From the NCBI GenBank assembly GCA_016201085.1, contig JACQDO010000257.1, positions 1-9,582 on the forward strand: DNA of 9,582 nt, in the 5' to 3' direction. Below are positions 8,752-9,582 of the stretch, piece after piece. Under the pieces are notes generated by a model. It did not search any database. It worked only from the letters and a program-made list of their open reading frames with translations, and was not told the origin of the DNA. Numbering within the stretch: position 1 is the stretch's first letter; each line of letters begins with the position of its first letter. Source of the DNA: Hyphomicrobiales bacterium. Lineage in GTDB: Bacteria; Pseudomonadota; Alphaproteobacteria; Rhizobiales; Xanthobacteraceae. A program made the translations under genes and the position numbers.

Positions 8752-9582
8752 ATGACGACAGCTAAGAATGTCATGAAGATGATTAAGGACAACGACGTGA
8801 AGTACGTCGATTTCCGATTTACCGATCCGCGCGGCAAGTGGCAGCACGTAACGTTCGACGTCTCGCTCATTGAGGAAGATACTTTTGCCGAAGGCCAGAT
8901 GTTCGACGGCTCGTCGATCGCCGGCTGGAAGGCGATTCATGAATCGGACATGAACTTGATGCCGGATCCGGCCACCGCCTGCATCGATCCGTTCTTCGCC
9001 GAGACCACGCTGGTGCTGGTCTGCGACGTGCTCGAGCCGACCACCGGCGAGCCCTATAACCGCGATCCGCGCGGCATCGCCAAGAAGGCCGAGGGCATGG
9101 TGAAATCCATGGGCGTCGGCGACACCATCTTCTTCGGCCCCGAGGCCGAGTTCTTCGTGTTCGACGACGTCAAGTATTCGGCCGAGCCGTATAAGACCGG
9201 CTTCAAGGTCGACTCGATCGAGTTTCCGACCAATTCCGACACCGAATACGAAGGCGGCAATCTCGGCCATCGCGTCGGCATCAAGAAGGGTTATTTCCCG
9301 GTGCCGCCGCAGGATTCGGCACAGGACATGCGTTCGGAAATGCTCGGCGCCATGGCGCGCATGGGCGCCAAGGTCGAGAAGCATCACCACGAGGTGGCGT
9401 CGGCCCAGCACGAGCTCGGCTTGAAGTTCTCGCCGCTCACCGTCATGGCCGACATGATGCAGGTCTACAAATACTGCATCCAGCAGGTGGCGCAGATCTA
9501 CGGCAAGACCGCGACCTTCATGCCGAAGCCGATCTATGGCGACAACGGCTCGGGCATGCACTGCCACCAGTCGATCTGGAAG
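8752..9582 (+). CDS. glnA: Glutamine synthetase type I (3' end beyond window)
   Basis: Glutamine synthetase condenses ammonium and glutamate to glutamine using ATP and is the main ammonium-assimilation enzyme; the type I form is a cytoplasmic dodecamer. The window holds 277 of about 470 residues. The N-terminal beta-grasp domain includes MFDGSSIAGW (50-59, with the active-site aspartate D52). The catalytic domain shows GPEAEFFVFD with metal ligands E131 and E133, the KVEKHHHEVASAQHE segment and GDNGSGMH ending at H270. The adenylylation tyrosine near residue 397 lies outside. Three in-frame ATGs occur (8728, 8743, 8752); the last is chosen because MTTAKNVMKMIKDNDVKYVD aligns with family starts. 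It is 58 nt after glnB with no strong terminator between, so co-transcription from the sigma-54 promoter is likely. PII links its activity to nitrogen status through adenylylation. Confidence 0.97.
   Translation, partial: MTTAKNVMKMIKDNDVKYVDFRFTDPRGKWQHVTFDVSLIEEDTFAEGQMFDGSSIAGWKAIHESDMNLMPDPATACIDPFFAETTLVLVCDVLEPTTGEPYNRDPRGIAKKAEGMVKSMGVGDTIFFGPEAEFFVFDDVKYSAEPYKTGFKVDSIEFPTNSDTEYEGGNLGHRVGIKKGYFPVPPQDSAQDMRSEMLGAMARMGAKVEKHHHEVASAQHELGLKFSPLTVMADMMQVYKYCIQQVAQIYGKTATFMPKPIYGDNGSGMHCHQSIWK

Overview
This is a GC-rich chromosomal window of an alphaproteobacterium. The protein sequences and gene order point to the order Hyphomicrobiales (Rhizobiales), near the Bradyrhizobium/Rhodopseudomonas/Xanthobacteraceae group. 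That placement comes from remembered family sequences, not from a search. The content is almost wholly housekeeping; I see no mobile element, phage gene, CRISPR array, toxin-antitoxin pair or defence locus.

Left part (1-6145, all minus strand, so read right to left): tig (trigger factor), clpP, clpX and lon. This is the classical protein-quality-control cluster, in the same order as in many proteobacteria. Trigger factor receives chains at the ribosome exit. ClpX unfolds substrates into the ClpP barrel, and Lon degrades misfolded proteins on its own. The gaps of 99, 293 and 326 nt could each hold promoters. lon runs off the left edge about 26 codons after its catalytic serine. The notable defect is in tig: an exact 35-bp tandem duplication shifts the reading frame at the start of the PPIase domain, while the coding sequence on both sides looks undamaged.

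Middle (6241-7984, minus strand): a tRNA-Leu(UAG) gene with encoded CCA, then a bifunctional NAD(P)HX epimerase/dehydratase gene (nnr) containing a short, strikingly AT-rich patch.

Right part (7985-9582): a 370-nt divergent intergenic region with a 106-bp palindromic interspersed-type repeat, two short dyads and a strong sigma-54 (-24/-12) promoter. It is followed on the plus strand by glnB (PII signal protein) and glnA (glutamine synthetase I, cut by the right edge). This is the usual nitrogen-regulated glnBA operon: PII reports nitrogen and carbon status, and glutamine synthetase assimilates ammonium.

No new biological system is evident. The items most worth checking are the tig duplication, the composite palindromic repeat, the AT-rich patch in nnr, and the unexplained dyads upstream of lon, clpX and glnB.
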